A stretch of DNA of 64,000 nucleotides from Bacilli bacterium (GCA_016283935.1 JAEENX010000002.1:1-64000); one strand, 5' to 3'. Shown: positions 1 to 9,108, counted from the stretch's first letter. Notes: generated by a model not told the origin, from the letters alone. Translations and numbers: made by a program.

Positions 1-1428
1 AATCTTCGCAAGTGGACTCTCTCCTGTTTCTGTTGGTTCATATTCCGCAACATCAGGAAGTAACAATGGTAAATCTTCTTCCTTCATTGGTTGCCATCCA
101 CATTTTTCACAATAAATCATTGGAATAGGTTCTCCCCAGAATCTTTGTCTAGAGAAAATCCAATCTCTCATCTTATAATTATTAACTCTTCTACCGATTC
201 CTTTTTCTTCTAACATATCAGAGATTTTTTCTCTAGCTTCATCAACTACCATACCATTGAATTCTTCTGAGTTAATCATCTTATATCCATGACCACCCAT
301 ATAATCTCCTTTTTCAATAGCATGTTCAGAAATATCACCACAGTCAATTACTTGGATAATCTCTAAGTTATGTTCTTTAGCATATTCAAAGTCTCTTTGA
401 TCATGTGAAGGTACAGCCATAACTGCTCCTGTACCATAATCTCCTAATACGAAATCTCCTAAGAAAATTGGAACTTCTTTTCCATTAACAGGATTAATTG
501 CTTTAACACCTTTAACTTCTACACCTGTTTTACCTTTATTTAATTCAGTTCTATCCATTGCAGATTTCTTTTTAGTTTCTTCTATATAAGCATTTACTTC
601 ATCAACATTTTCTACTCTTGGCATTAATTCTTTAATTAATTTACCATCAGGTGCAATTACAAAGAATGTAATACCATATATAGTTTCAGGACAAGTAGTA
701 AATATACTAAACTTTCCTCCACCTACTATATCAACATTAACTTCCACACCAGTAGATTTACCAATCCAATTGATTTGACCTAATTTTACTTTTTCAGCAA
801 AATGAGTATCATCTAATCCTTTAAGTAAGTCTTCTGAATAAGAAGCCATCTTTAACATCCATTGACTCTTTTCTTTTTGTTCTACTTGAGAACCACATCT
901 TTCACATACTCCACCAGCAGCATCTTCATTTGATAATACTGTCTTACATGTAGGACACCAGTTTACTGGAATAGTATCCTTGTATGCCATATCATGTTTG
1001 TAGAATTGTAAGAATTGCCATTGAGTCCATTTATAATATTCAGGATCAGTTGTAGAGAATTCTCTACTCCAATCAAATGAGAAACCTAAAGTTTTCATTT
1101 GTCCTTTAAATGTTTTAATATTTTCTTTAACAGCATCTTTTGGATGAATATGATTCTTTATTGCATATTGTTCAGCAGGTGCACCAAATGCATCCCATCC
1201 CATTGGATATAATACATTATATCCTTGCATACGCATCATTCTTGCTATAGCATCTTGAGCAGTATAACTTCTAACATGTCCAACATGTAATCCTGCTCCA
1301 GATGGATATGGGAATTCAACTAATATGTAATAAGGATTTTTTCCTTCATTTTTACATTCAAATGTTTTATGTTCATCCCAATATTGTTGCCATTTCTTTT
1401 CAATTTTTAATGTTTCTTGTATTTCCAT
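1..1428 (-). CDS. leuS: Leucyl-tRNA synthetase, N-terminal part (C-terminus beyond window)
   Basis: Class I synthetase that charges tRNA-Leu. 476 codons are present; the frame is still open at base 1, so the C-terminus lies outside the window. The HIGH signature appears as HVGH (residues 48-51) after the LeuRS-typical EFPYPSGAGL. A zinc-ribbon-like CPTC...CERC pair and most of the CP1 editing domain follow. KMSKS would lie beyond the edge. The ATG at 1428 is 2 nt after the stop of the small gene at 1431-1790. Its SD-like AAAGAAAGG lies in that gene's tail, so the two are almost certainly cotranscribed and probably translationally coupled. Expression should be governed by the Leu T-box leader at 1808-1998. 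Confidence 0.97.
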   Translation of the reverse strand, partial: MEIQETLKIEKKWQQYWDEHKTFECKNEGKNPYYILVEFPYPSGAGLHVGHVRSYTAQDAIARMMRMQGYNVLYPMGWDAFGAPAEQYAIKNHIHPKDAVKENIKTFKGQMKTLGFSFDWSREFSTTDPEYYKWTQWQFLQFYKHDMAYKDTIPVNWCPTCKTVLSNEDAAGGVCERCGSQVEQKEKSQWMLKMASYSEDLLKGLDDTHFAEKVKLGQINWIGKSTGVEVNVDIVGGGKFSIFTTCPETIYGITFFVIAPDGKLIKELMPRVENVDEVNAYIEETKKKSAMDRTELNKGKTGVEVKGVKAINPVNGKEVPIFLGDFVLGDYGTGAVMAVPSHDQRDFEYAKEHNLEIIQVIDCGDISEHAIEKGDYMGGHGYKMINSEEFNGMVVDEAREKISDMLEEKGIGRRVNNYKMRDWIFSRQRFWGEPIPMIYCEKCGWQPMKEEDLPLLLPDVAEYEPTETGESPLAKI

Positions 1429-1430
1429 TT

Positions 1431-1790
1431 TTACCAACCTTTCTTCTTTAGTATCTTTCCTATCATGTTATATGATAATAATACAAATACTACACAAAAT
1501 ACGAATGTTATTGCAAATAATATAATCATTCTTGTTACACTACTCATATCTAAAACAAATAGACACATATAAATAGGTACTGATAATAAGAATGAGTCAT
1601 TAAAGACTAATATCTTAGCTAATGTATTTGCTCTCTTTTCATCCATATTTAAATTATATCTTTTTTCTATAAATCTAAATCCGGCAGATCCACCTAATTT
1701 ATTTTTTTTCTTTCTCAGGATATAAGATCCTATATACATGATTAAAAATATAATAAATAATACTATAAAATAATATCCTACATATCTCAT
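1431..1790 (-). CDS. Small three-helix membrane protein between T-box and leuS
   Basis: 119-aa protein of unknown function. It has a hydrophobic N-terminal helix (about residues 5-24), a basic stretch IRRKKKN-like around 25-32, a short soluble segment and two further hydrophobic helices (about 62-80 and 87-110), ending in a Lys-rich tail. The start is supported by a strong AAGGAGG 6-8 nt upstream. It is the first gene after the Leu T-box and stops 2 nt before leuS, so it should be induced with leuS when Leu-tRNA is uncharged. No catalytic motif is seen and I do not recognise the family. A role in leucine or amino-acid stress is inference from position only. Confidence 0.8.
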   Translation of the reverse strand: MRYVGYYFIVLFIIFLIMYIGSYILRKKKNKLGGSAGFRFIEKRYNLNMDEKRANTLAKILVFNDSFLLSVPIYMCLFVLDMSSVTRMIILFAITFVFCVVFVLLSYNMIGKILKKKGW

Positions 1791-1807
1791 ATATTTTCCT
1801 CCTTAAA

Positions 1808-1998
1808 ATTAAAAAAGCCATTTCATCCAAAGGACGAAATGACTCGTGGTACCACCTTAATTTATACTCATTAAACTATAAAGCGTTTAACCTAACACAT
1901 CCGAAAACAAGTTCATAAATATCTAAATACTATCTTACACCAACCGATAGCTCTCTTTGATTTATCCATTTATTACTACTTTTTCTTCACTTGCTTGA
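1808..1998 (-). promoter_or_regulatory. T-box leader, leucine-specific
   Basis: The minus strand carries the T-box core GGTGGTACCACG (1845-1856) followed by a terminator stem (1832-1843 paired with 1817-1828) and a U-run. Upstream are the stem I elements GAGAG and GGTTGGTG and the specifier region GAACTTG. The GAA-NNN pattern places a CTT (Leu) codon at 1909-1911, which agrees with leuS as the target. Uncharged tRNA-Leu should stabilise the antiterminator. The leader controls the 119-aa membrane protein and leuS. Confidence 0.93.
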
Positions 1999-2003
1999 AA
2001 TAA

Positions 2004-2032
2004 ATTATACTAAACTTCAGCCATATATTCAA
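2004..2032 (-). promoter_or_regulatory. Promoter for the leuS T-box operon
   Basis: TTGAAT (2027-2032), a 17-nt spacer and TATAAT (2004-2009) on the minus strand, just upstream of the T-box leader. The -35 box lies inside the last codons of the glycosidase gene and the spacer starts at its stop codon. Confidence 0.85.
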
Positions 2033-4418
2033 GAAGTTTTAGGAATAATGTAATATATTTTTGGTTAATACCTAATCTTCTTAACTTACGTACTTGAATA
2101 CGTTTCTCTTGAATTGATTTATCACTGAATAATATTTCACCAATAACATTTTTAGTTTCTGTTTTAATTGGTAAGTCATTAAGAATAGAATCAAAGTCAT
2201 CATTAACTAATCTTAATCCATCTATTTCAATGTTTTTACCCTTTAAGTTAACAGTAATTTGTTTTAATGTCGAAATAGCAGGTAATTCTACAATGAAATC
2301 GTTTTCATCATTGTATGTTACTTCACCTTTTACTTTTTCATCACCTACATGGATAATAATTTCATCTGGTTCTTTAGTATTTCTAAATCTTATTCTATAA
2401 CTTCTGAATTTAGGAATAATTCCTGATTTACCAGCTAATGGTCTAATAGTAACAGTAAAATTATTCTTTTGATATGTATAATCTATACCAGTTACTATAA
2501 AGAATCCCTTTTCAAATAATGAACTTAATCCATCATCTTCATATAATTCATATGATGAAGATGCTCCTGGGAATACTTGTATTTCCATGTCTTTAGGTGG
2601 TGTTGTATTATTTAAATCTTTTTCATCTAGTATTGCCATTGGAATAATAGTTCCTGCTTTAGCAAATACTGGATAATCTTCTCTTTTATAGAATGTAGTA
2701 TATCTTCTACCACCTGTATATCTTTTACCATTTGTAAAATCATACCAAGTTCCTTCTGGTAAGAATAGTTTAACAACTGTTCTATCCATGATTGGATCAC
2801 CTTTTGTTGTAATTGGAGCAACAAATAATTGAGATCCAAAGTGATATTCATTTTTATATAATGGTTCATCATATATTTCTGGATATCTATAATATAAAGG
2901 TTGTACTAAAGGTAAACCTGTCTTTGTATATCTATATGCTTCTGAATATATATATGGAATAAGACTATGTCTTAATCTCATATATTGAGCAGTTACAGAT
3001 TGAGTTGTAATATCCCATTTCCATGGTTCTCTTTTATAATATTTACCATCATCTGAAGATAATCTTAATATTGGAGAGAAACATCCAAATTGAACAAATC
3101 TAGAATATAATTCTCCATCTTCAGTTCCTAACTTAAATCCACCTATATCATTTGATATCCATGATAATCCTAAGTTAGATGCTGTTGAATTATATTGAGG
3201 TAACATTTGTAAGTTCTTCCAAGATACAATAGTTTCTCCAGTATATTGAATTGGATATCTATGTGCAGCAAGTAATCCATTTCTTGCAAATGTAATACCA
3301 CGTCTATTTTGAATTTGTTTAAAGTCATTAAAATGATAATGTGTTAATGCTCTTAAAGAAGCTAAATCATTTGGATTGTTATAATCTATCCAGAAGAAAT
3401 CAACACCATAGTTCATAAGTGGATGTATTAAATAATCTAAATATGCTTCTACTATATTTGGATTAAATACATTAAATGGAAGAATTCCTTCTTCTGTTTG
3501 TCTTGTTGCTGCTTTATATGGTAAAAAATAATCTTCTTTAGGAGATATACCTTCTAAAGGATTAACTTTAACAGCAAATCTTATATTTTTACTATGTAAG
3601 AAATCAGTTATTCTTTTTGGTCTTTTAAATAATCTTTCATCAAATGATAATCCTGATTTCATTCTTGGGTTTTGTCTATGCCAGTTATTACCTAACATAA
3701 TAATTGAAACTGGTATTCTATATTTAGTAAATTGATATACTAATTTTTCTAAGTCTTTAGCATTATATTCAACAGTTTTATTCCACCATACACCTAATGC
3801 ATATCTAGGTATTAAAGATGGATAACCAGTTAATTTAAAGTAATCTCTTAAACATGCACCAAAGTCTCTTCTATACATGAATACATATGTATCTATTCTT
3901 GTATCACTTCTCTTACCTAATGAACCATCTTCATTAAAGATTAAGCTATTTGAATCATCAATTGATACAAATCCATCTGTAGAATATAAGCCTTTGTTAT
4001 ATCTTGCATTTCCATCTGCCCCATCAAGTGAATAAGATGTACCACCAAAATTACGAACTTCTGGATGATTAAAATACCAGAATTTATCTGTATTTTTAAG
4101 ATTAATTCTTAAGTTTTGATCAGGTGTCATTCTTGGACCAGCAAATGGTGCTTCTTTTCTATATGTTAATTGAAAATATGAAGTTTCAATTGTTACAAAT
4201 GTTGAATCTTCTTTTCTTTCAAATTTTACTTCTGGAAAGTTTCTAGATTGAACTAATTCAGTTGGTCTATCTTCAAATAATCCTGTTTCAGAATATTCTA
4301 ATCTAATTAGTAATTCTGATAATATGGTAATTCTAAATTTATTACCTCTTATAATATTATTAGTTAAAGGTAATACGCTTTTATAATCGACTTTAAAATG
4401 TTCTTGTAAACCAGCCAT
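2010..4418 (-). CDS. Glycoside hydrolase family 31 (alpha-glucosidase/xylosidase type)
   Basis: 802 aa with GH31 order: N-terminal beta domain (about 1-200), TIM barrel (about 205-530), proximal beta domain and a DUF5110-like distal domain (about 605-680, VFPGASSSYELYEDDG). The nucleophile motif is FFWIDYNNP with Asp345. The usual acid/base motif SGD reads YTGET here, so Glu395 replaces the Asp. No signal peptide is visible, so the enzyme should be cytoplasmic and act on imported oligosaccharides with alpha-linked glucose or xylose. The substrate cannot be read from sequence. A C-terminal helical basic extension (about 745-802) is extra. The ATG at 4418 has GGGTGA upstream. It appears monocistronic; the next promoter overlaps its 3' end. 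Confidence 0.88.
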   Translation of the reverse strand: MAGLQEHFKVDYKSVLPLTNNIIRGNKFRITILSELLIRLEYSETGLFEDRPTELVQSRNFPEVKFERKEDSTFVTIETSYFQLTYRKEAPFAGPRMTPDQNLRINLKNTDKFWYFNHPEVRNFGGTSYSLDGADGNARYNKGLYSTDGFVSIDDSNSLIFNEDGSLGKRSDTRIDTYVFMYRRDFGACLRDYFKLTGYPSLIPRYALGVWWNKTVEYNAKDLEKLVYQFTKYRIPVSIIMLGNNWHRQNPRMKSGLSFDERLFKRPKRITDFLHSKNIRFAVKVNPLEGISPKEDYFLPYKAATRQTEEGILPFNVFNPNIVEAYLDYLIHPLMNYGVDFFWIDYNNPNDLASLRALTHYHFNDFKQIQNRRGITFARNGLLAAHRYPIQYTGETIVSWKNLQMLPQYNSTASNLGLSWISNDIGGFKLGTEDGELYSRFVQFGCFSPILRLSSDDGKYYKREPWKWDITTQSVTAQYMRLRHSLIPYIYSEAYRYTKTGLPLVQPLYYRYPEIYDEPLYKNEYHFGSQLFVAPITTKGDPIMDRTVVKLFLPEGTWYDFTNGKRYTGGRRYTTFYKREDYPVFAKAGTIIPMAILDEKDLNNTTPPKDMEIQVFPGASSSYELYEDDGLSSLFEKGFFIVTGIDYTYQKNNFTVTIRPLAGKSGIIPKFRSYRIRFRNTKEPDEIIIHVGDEKVKGEVTYNDENDFIVELPAISTLKQITVNLKGKNIEIDGLRLVNDDFDSILNDLPIKTETKNVIGEILFSDKSIQEKRIQVRKLRRLGINQKYITLFLKLLEYMAEV

Positions 4419-4462
4419 ATCAATTCACCCTATTCTCTTTAATATTCTATCATATATAGGAA

Positions 4463-6187
4463 TTATTTTCTATATATATTAGTTTTTATAAATGTTAAAA
4501 TTGTTGCTAATGGAAAAATAATTATCATTGGTAATACATATCTAGGATCTTGAGATGGTAAAGATATATATAACAATAATTGAATAATTATTATTGGTAA
4601 TAAAAATAAAATTTTCTTTTTTTCTTTATTTAAAATAGATATAACTATATATATTAAATATATAAATTGATAGAATCCACCACGCCATAGAATATCTTTT
4701 ATCACTGCTATTTCTCCTGTAGTATTTTCTATTATATTAGTTAAATGATGAAAAAAGTTATTATGAGAGAAATCATTTACAACTTCATAATGAATAGAAT
4801 GATTTCTAACTGGAGCCCAATCATATCCATCTACTGGAGTTGATATTTCAAATAATATGGAATCTATATGTGATAATTTAATTATATATTTCATTGGATT
4901 ATCCAATAATAATCTTATATTTGTTTTAACAAATACAGGACCAAGATTATATTGTTCCATTCTCTTTTCTTTTCCTTCTAATATCCATTTTCTACTTAAT
5001 GTATCAGCCCAATATTTATCATAATAAGTTTTCCATTCCTCTGTAGATAAATATTTTTCTAAATCGTTCATGTTATCAAATTCATAATCATCTTTCATAT
5101 AAGAACCTATCATATATGCAGGAGTTGTATATTTTATATAGTATTCATTTTGTACAGCATGTAATATATAATCCCCTATAAAATATGTAATGAACGAAAA
5201 TGATGCTATACACAAGACAATACATGAAATAAATATTCTTGTGAACTCTTTATTTTTTCTATATACTATAACAGCAACAATAAGTGTAAGAACAACCGCT
5301 ATAATTGCAGCATGTCTAAATATAGATGTTAATATTGAAAAAACAAATAAATATATAATATTTCTCTTTGTAATTTTCTTAGAAGTTAATATATCAAAAA
5401 ATGCTGCTGCTAATCCAAATATACTTAAAGAAAATATTGTATCTTTAGGTGCTAGATGATTAAATACATATGGTTGAAAAAATAACATATTCATTATTAA
5501 ATAAACCAATATATTTTTATTATTGAATCTTTCATCTATGATATCTATTATGTATTTATTTATCATTATAAATAATAATCCTTGAATAAATAAGACTCCT
5601 AATAATCCAAATGGCTTAGTAAATATCCACATATATATTTCATATCCTATTGTATGCCAATGAGACCAATAGCCATGATTTACCCAATTTAAAACTCCAT
5701 TTATATCTGGATAAGAATTTAATGACATATTACCAACAAAAGACAATATTGATAATAATGTAATTATTAATAAAGATATTTTTTTAATATCAAAAGACAT
5801 TTCTTTATTAATAATATTTGTTATTTTATTTCTATTATCTATCAAATACGAAATATTTATATATGATGATAATAATATTAATAATGGCAAAGTCGTATAA
5901 AAAATAAACACTTTAGCACCAATAGTAGATGTTAAACATAATTCACTATTTAATACCGATCTATATGATAAAGATATAATATAATATATAGATAATAAAA
6001 TAGAACTAATATTTATTCTGTTATTCTTTATTAAAGTGTATTTTTTTAATACTATTATTGTGATTATAAAAGAGATAACAATAAAATAATAAGCAGAAGA
6101 TATTTCATTTCTAGATATCATACATATTAATATAGATAAAAAGCCAAATATAAATTGTAACAACTTTTTCAAATCAATCTTTTTCAT
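4463..6187 (-). CDS. Polytopic membrane protein, GT-C-like topology
   Basis: 574 aa with roughly 12 hydrophobic helices across the protein and a long extracytoplasmic loop around 340-460. The region near residue 165 (WVNHGYWSHWHTIGYEIYMW) resembles the acidic/His-rich first loop of GT-C-type glycosyltransferases and of uncharacterised families such as DUF6020, but I see no definitive DxD site. A lipid-linked sugar transferase for envelope glycans is plausible but unproven. The gene is divergent from rpsD. A TATAAT with an extended TG (6205-6210) lies 18 nt before its start and faces the rpsD promoter. Confidence 0.65.
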   Translation of the reverse strand: MKKIDLKKLLQFIFGFLSILICMISRNEISSAYYFIVISFIITIIVLKKYTLIKNNRINISSILLSIYYIISLSYRSVLNSELCLTSTIGAKVFIFYTTLPLLILLSSYINISYLIDNRNKITNIINKEMSFDIKKISLLIITLLSILSFVGNMSLNSYPDINGVLNWVNHGYWSHWHTIGYEIYMWIFTKPFGLLGVLFIQGLLFIMINKYIIDIIDERFNNKNILVYLIMNMLFFQPYVFNHLAPKDTIFSLSIFGLAAAFFDILTSKKITKRNIIYLFVFSILTSIFRHAAIIAVVLTLIVAVIVYRKNKEFTRIFISCIVLCIASFSFITYFIGDYILHAVQNEYYIKYTTPAYMIGSYMKDDYEFDNMNDLEKYLSTEEWKTYYDKYWADTLSRKWILEGKEKRMEQYNLGPVFVKTNIRLLLDNPMKYIIKLSHIDSILFEISTPVDGYDWAPVRNHSIHYEVVNDFSHNNFFHHLTNIIENTTGEIAVIKDILWRGGFYQFIYLIYIVISILNKEKKKILFLLPIIIIQLLLYISLPSQDPRYVLPMIIIFPLATILTFIKTNIYRK

Positions 6188-6204
6188 ATCTTCACCTATA
6201 GTAA

Positions 6205-6210
6205 ATTATA
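6205..6210 (-). promoter_or_regulatory. Extended -10 for the membrane protein divergent from rpsD
   Basis: TGTGCTATAAT on the minus strand gives an extended -10 (TATAAT at 6205-6210). A clear -35 is lacking. Its upstream region overlaps the -35 of the rpsD promoter on the other strand, so the two promoters could interfere. Confidence 0.5.
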
Positions 6211-6231
6211 GCACATTTTACTGTTAATTCA

Positions 6232-6260
6232 TTGACATTTTAATGTATTTAGTGTATATT
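6232..6260 (+). promoter_or_regulatory. rpsD promoter
   Basis: Consensus TTGACA (6232-6237), a 17-nt spacer and TATATT (6255-6260). Transcription should begin near 6267 and leave an untranslated leader of about 150 nt before rpsD. Confidence 0.85.
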
Positions 6261-6266
6261 ACTAAA

Positions 6267-6417
6267 TGCGTAGTGACTGGCAGTGGTCTACTATAATTAC
6301 TAATGCGTTTGATCTAGATGTTTAGTAACTTGGACTGCCCAAGGGAAAAACTTATCAAACACCCTAGTAAAAGTAGAGACTTCCTTACTATGAAATATAT
6401 AGAAAGGAGAATTATAC
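6267..6417 (+). promoter_or_regulatory. rpsD leader RNA (S4 autoregulatory leader candidate)
   Basis: About 150 nt of G/C-richer, structured untranslated RNA lies between the rpsD promoter and start codon, which is unusual for this compact genome. In Firmicutes, monocistronic rpsD is repressed by S4 binding a structured leader, and both position and length fit. The exact fold was not computed. The leader ends with the SD AGAAAGGAG. Confidence 0.65.
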
Positions 6418-7020
6418 ATGGCAAGATATACAGGACCTGCTTTCAAGAAATCTAGAAGATATGGTTTTTCTACACTTGAAAATGGTAAAGACTTAGCTAA
6501 GAGACCTTATGCACCTGGACAACATGGTGTTGATAGAAGAAGAAAATCTTCAGAATATGGTACTCAATTAAATGAAAAACAAAAAATCAGATTCATGTAT
6601 GGTTTAAATGAAAAACAATTTAAACGTTTATTCCAAAAAGCTGGCAAAATGGCTGGTGTACATGGTGAAAACTTCTTAAAATTACTTGAAGCTAGATTAG
6701 ATAACGTTGTTTACAGAATGGGATTAGCTCCTACAAGAAGAGCTGCTCGTCAAATTGTTAACCATGGACATATTTTAGTTGATGGTGTTAAAACTGACAT
6801 TCCTTCATTCGAATGTAAACCAGGAATGGTTATCTCAGTTAAAGAAAATTCATTAGAACATCCAGTAATTAAAGCTTCTATTGAAGCTAAATTACCTGTA
6901 GCACCAAATGTTGAATTTGATGCTAAGAAGATGGCTGGTACTTTTGTAAGATTCCCAGAAAGAACTGAACTTTCTGCAGATATTAAAGAAGCATTAGTAG
7001 TTGAATTCTATAACAGATAA
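6418..7020 (+). CDS. rpsD: 30S ribosomal protein S4
   Basis: 200 aa, normal length. S4 nucleates 16S rRNA 5' domain assembly and represses its own mRNA in Firmicutes. The N-terminus [18 protein letters not shown] lacks the CxxC zinc pairs, so this is the zinc-independent paralogue type. The S4 RNA-binding domain spans about 92-155 ([20 protein letters not shown]). The ATG is preceded by AGAAAGGAG at good spacing. It is the only plus-strand gene in the first 31 kb. It is monocistronic and closed by a terminator at 7031-7048, which fits an autoregulated unit. Confidence 0.98.
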   Translation: MARYTGPAFKKSRRYGFSTLENGKDLAKRPYAPGQHGVDRRRKSSEYGTQLNEKQKIRFMYGLNEKQFKRLFQKAGKMAGVHGENFLKLLEARLDNVVYRMGLAPTRRAARQIVNHGHILVDGVKTDIPSFECKPGMVISVKENSLEHPVIKASIEAKLPVAPNVEFDAKKMAGTFVRFPERTELSADIKEALVVEFYNR

Positions 7021-7026
7021 TAAAAT

Positions 7027-7054
7027 AAAAACTAGGTATTTACCTAGTTTTTTT
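7027..7054 (+). terminator. rpsD terminator
   Basis: Perfect stem ACTAGGTA/TACCTAGT (7031-7048) followed by a run of T, directly after the rpsD stop. Confidence 0.85.
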
Positions 7055-7069
7055 ATTGCATAAAAAAAG

Positions 7070-7531
7070 CTAAGCTGCATCAAAGCTTGGCTTTCTATTT
7101 AATTCTTTAGTTTTAATGATTTCAGTTATCATCTTAAGCATTTTCTTTGCTGCTCTAAAACTGTGATCATCAAATGGATTAACTGAGTTAGCTATGTAAT
7201 ATCTTACATCTGCTAATTCTGTAACAGTTAATGTTGATAAGTAATTGTAATATAAATCTTTACTAATACTTTCTTTAAGTAAAATAATTAATTCTGACTT
7301 ACCTATTTTATATAGTTTATCATCAATAGCCTTAGTAACAAGAGGTTCACATCTTAAAAACTTATCTAATATTAAACCATTTTCTTCATAGAATACTTTT
7401 TCTTTAAATACTTCTAATTCTTGTTTATTTAATATAGATAATAGTTTAACAAGTGAATCTGTATCAAATGATTTAATACCATTTTCTCTTATAGCACTAA
7501 GAACTTGATTAATCTTAGCTTCACTTATCAT
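7070..7531 (-). CDS. Unknown cytoplasmic helical protein
   Basis: 153 aa, predicted almost entirely alpha-helical and charged, without membrane segments or cysteine motifs. I do not recognise the family. It starts 5 nt after the stop of the 173-aa gene upstream, so the two form a pair, probably cotranscribed. The 3' end contains a small hairpin (AAGCT...AGCTT) followed by a T-run on the minus strand that may terminate the pair. Confidence 0.65.
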   Translation of the reverse strand: MISEAKINQVLSAIRENGIKSFDTDSLVKLLSILNKQELEVFKEKVFYEENGLILDKFLRCEPLVTKAIDDKLYKIGKSELIILLKESISKDLYYNYLSTLTVTELADVRYYIANSVNPFDDHSFRAAKKMLKMITEIIKTKELNRKPSFDAA

Positions 7532-7536
7532 ATTAA

Positions 7537-8058
7537 CTATCCTTTCATATATTCTGATATTGATTTATCAATATTTTTTTCAAATTCTTTATAAGATTGC
7601 ATAAATACTCTTACAAATACATTAAAATGTCTTTTATTAAATATAGGATATATTCTTCTATATACTTCATCAACTGCTACTATTCTAGCTTTAATACCAT
7701 CATTAGGAGAATATGCTTTTGTTTTTCTTACTAATGAATTATATTGCTCTACTAACTTAGTTAAATCAATTTCTACTTTATATATAGATTTTAATTTAGC
7801 TTGATTATATGAACTAGCTCCTGTAATAATAGCTTTTAATATTTCGTTTCTTGTATCATCATCATATTTTTTCATATTAGATACAATATATAAATTCATA
7901 AAGTAATAACCTAATATTACTATTTCATTAAATGAATAAGGGTCTACAATAAACTTTTCTTTTCTTTCAATACCTTTAGAATCAAGTTCTTTGATTATGG
8001 AATAAACCCAATTTATGTTTTCTTGATATAACTTTTTAGTGAGAACATCAAATTCCAT
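7537..8058 (-). CDS. Unknown cytoplasmic helical protein, first of a pair
   Basis: 173 aa, helical, with no signal peptide or transmembrane segment. The central region (about 95-135) is rich in Lys/Arg and Tyr. No family is recognised. It precedes the 153-aa gene by only 5 nt, which suggests joint function. It lies between rpsD and a BRO/DinD-like gene, and neither neighbour points to a role. Confidence 0.65.
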   Translation of the reverse strand: MEFDVLTKKLYQENINWVYSIIKELDSKGIERKEKFIVDPYSFNEIVILGYYFMNLYIVSNMKKYDDDTRNEILKAIITGASSYNQAKLKSIYKVEIDLTKLVEQYNSLVRKTKAYSPNDGIKARIVAVDEVYRRIYPIFNKRHFNVFVRVFMQSYKEFEKNIDKSISEYMKG

Positions 8059-8113
8059 AATACCACTCCTTATCCTATATAAAGTATAACATATTTATAA
8101 TTATAAATACATA

Positions 8114-8965
8114 TTATTTGATGATTTTATTATTATCAATATATTTATATTTTAGATTATTTTTATTTGAAATAGCAGATTTTTTTGTTATATCTTCATA
8201 TGAATCTTTTGCACTTTTTGCAACAGTTCCTCCAAGAATAGCAATATCTTTATTTCCCTTTAAGCCTTTAGGCTTATTTATATTTGCTATGTCTCTTGTA
8301 GCAACTTCACCTAACGTTGTAAGAACTACCTCTATATCAGTCATATTATCTCTTAAGTTTTCTTTTCTTATTCCTTTAAATGATTTATATTCTTGTGCTG
8401 TCATCCCTGACCATGTCTTATATATTTCATTTGTTAGGATTGCATATTCATATGATTCATTTATTCCTCCTTCTTTCCATGTGTTTGTTAGTTTCTTTCT
8501 ATCTATAATTGCTTTTATTCTAATCTCTATCCATTCAAGTGTATATCCTTTCATTAGATAGAAATCTATCATTTGATCTATTCCTTTTGATGGGTCAAAT
8601 ACTTCATCTACTTTCTCTCTTCCTAATCTAGCTAACCATAGTTTAAATGGTTCTGCTTTAGGTGATGGAACAGATTCAATTAATCTAAATATACCTTCTG
8701 TATCAAGAGTATCCGTTAACCTCATTTTCCTATCTGAAGCTCTCATTTTGAATTGGTTAGTATTACTAACCAATTCACTTCCTTCACTGTTTAATTTAGA
8801 TTTCAACCACTTCCAATAATTTCTAGATTTCTCATATGTACTATCAGTTAATGCTTCAATTACATCAACCACACTAAAATGATAATCCTCCAATTCTGAA
8901 TCCCATATACTTCTTATTTGATGCCCTTCAAATAAATTAGATATAGTATTTACTTTTTCTTGCAT
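8114..8965 (-). CDS. BRO-N/DinD-like protein (antirepressor-type)
   Basis: 283 aa. The N-terminal about 110 residues match the BRO-N fold (IRSIWDSELEDYHFSVVDVI...). The C-terminal part resembles bacterial DinD and phage antirepressors, with ILTNEIYKTWSGMTAQEYK and RKENLRDNMTDIEVVLTTLG. BRO-N domains bind DNA, and E. coli DinD is SOS-induced and inhibits RecA. A very strong AAGGAGG precedes the ATG. No phage genes surround it, so it looks like a domesticated or lone gene. I see no SOS box (GAAC-N4-GTTC) upstream, unlike the lexA region. The basic, Asn-rich C-terminal tail may be disordered. Confidence 0.75.
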   Translation of the reverse strand: MQEKVNTISNLFEGHQIRSIWDSELEDYHFSVVDVIEALTDSTYEKSRNYWKWLKSKLNSEGSELVSNTNQFKMRASDRKMRLTDTLDTEGIFRLIESVPSPKAEPFKLWLARLGREKVDEVFDPSKGIDQMIDFYLMKGYTLEWIEIRIKAIIDRKKLTNTWKEGGINESYEYAILTNEIYKTWSGMTAQEYKSFKGIRKENLRDNMTDIEVVLTTLGEVATRDIANINKPKGLKGNKDIAILGGTVAKSAKDSYEDITKKSAISNKNNLKYKYIDNNKIIK

Positions 8966-9086
8966 ATATAAAACCTCCTTCTAGAGTGAGTGCAAGAAAC
9001 TACTCCCTCTACTTTATATATACACGGCGGATATATCATTTTACTCGAAATTTTTTTATAAAATGTTAATATTTTTACAAATAAAA

Positions 9087-9108
9087 AAGAACTAGTTAAC
9101 TAGTTCTT
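9087..9108 (-). terminator. ileS terminator containing the stop codon
   Basis: Perfect 22-nt palindrome (9087-9108, AAGAACTAGTT and its complement) followed on the minus strand by a T-run. The ileS TAG lies inside the stem. Confidence 0.8.

Noticed and set aside
5190-5459. Plus-strand ORF in the polytopic membrane gene
   Set aside because: Antisense shadow of a hydrophobic coding region with no SD.
8966-9060. SOS box before the BRO/DinD-like gene
   Set aside because: No GAAC-N4-GTTC or close variant is visible, although a perfect one is found near lexA.
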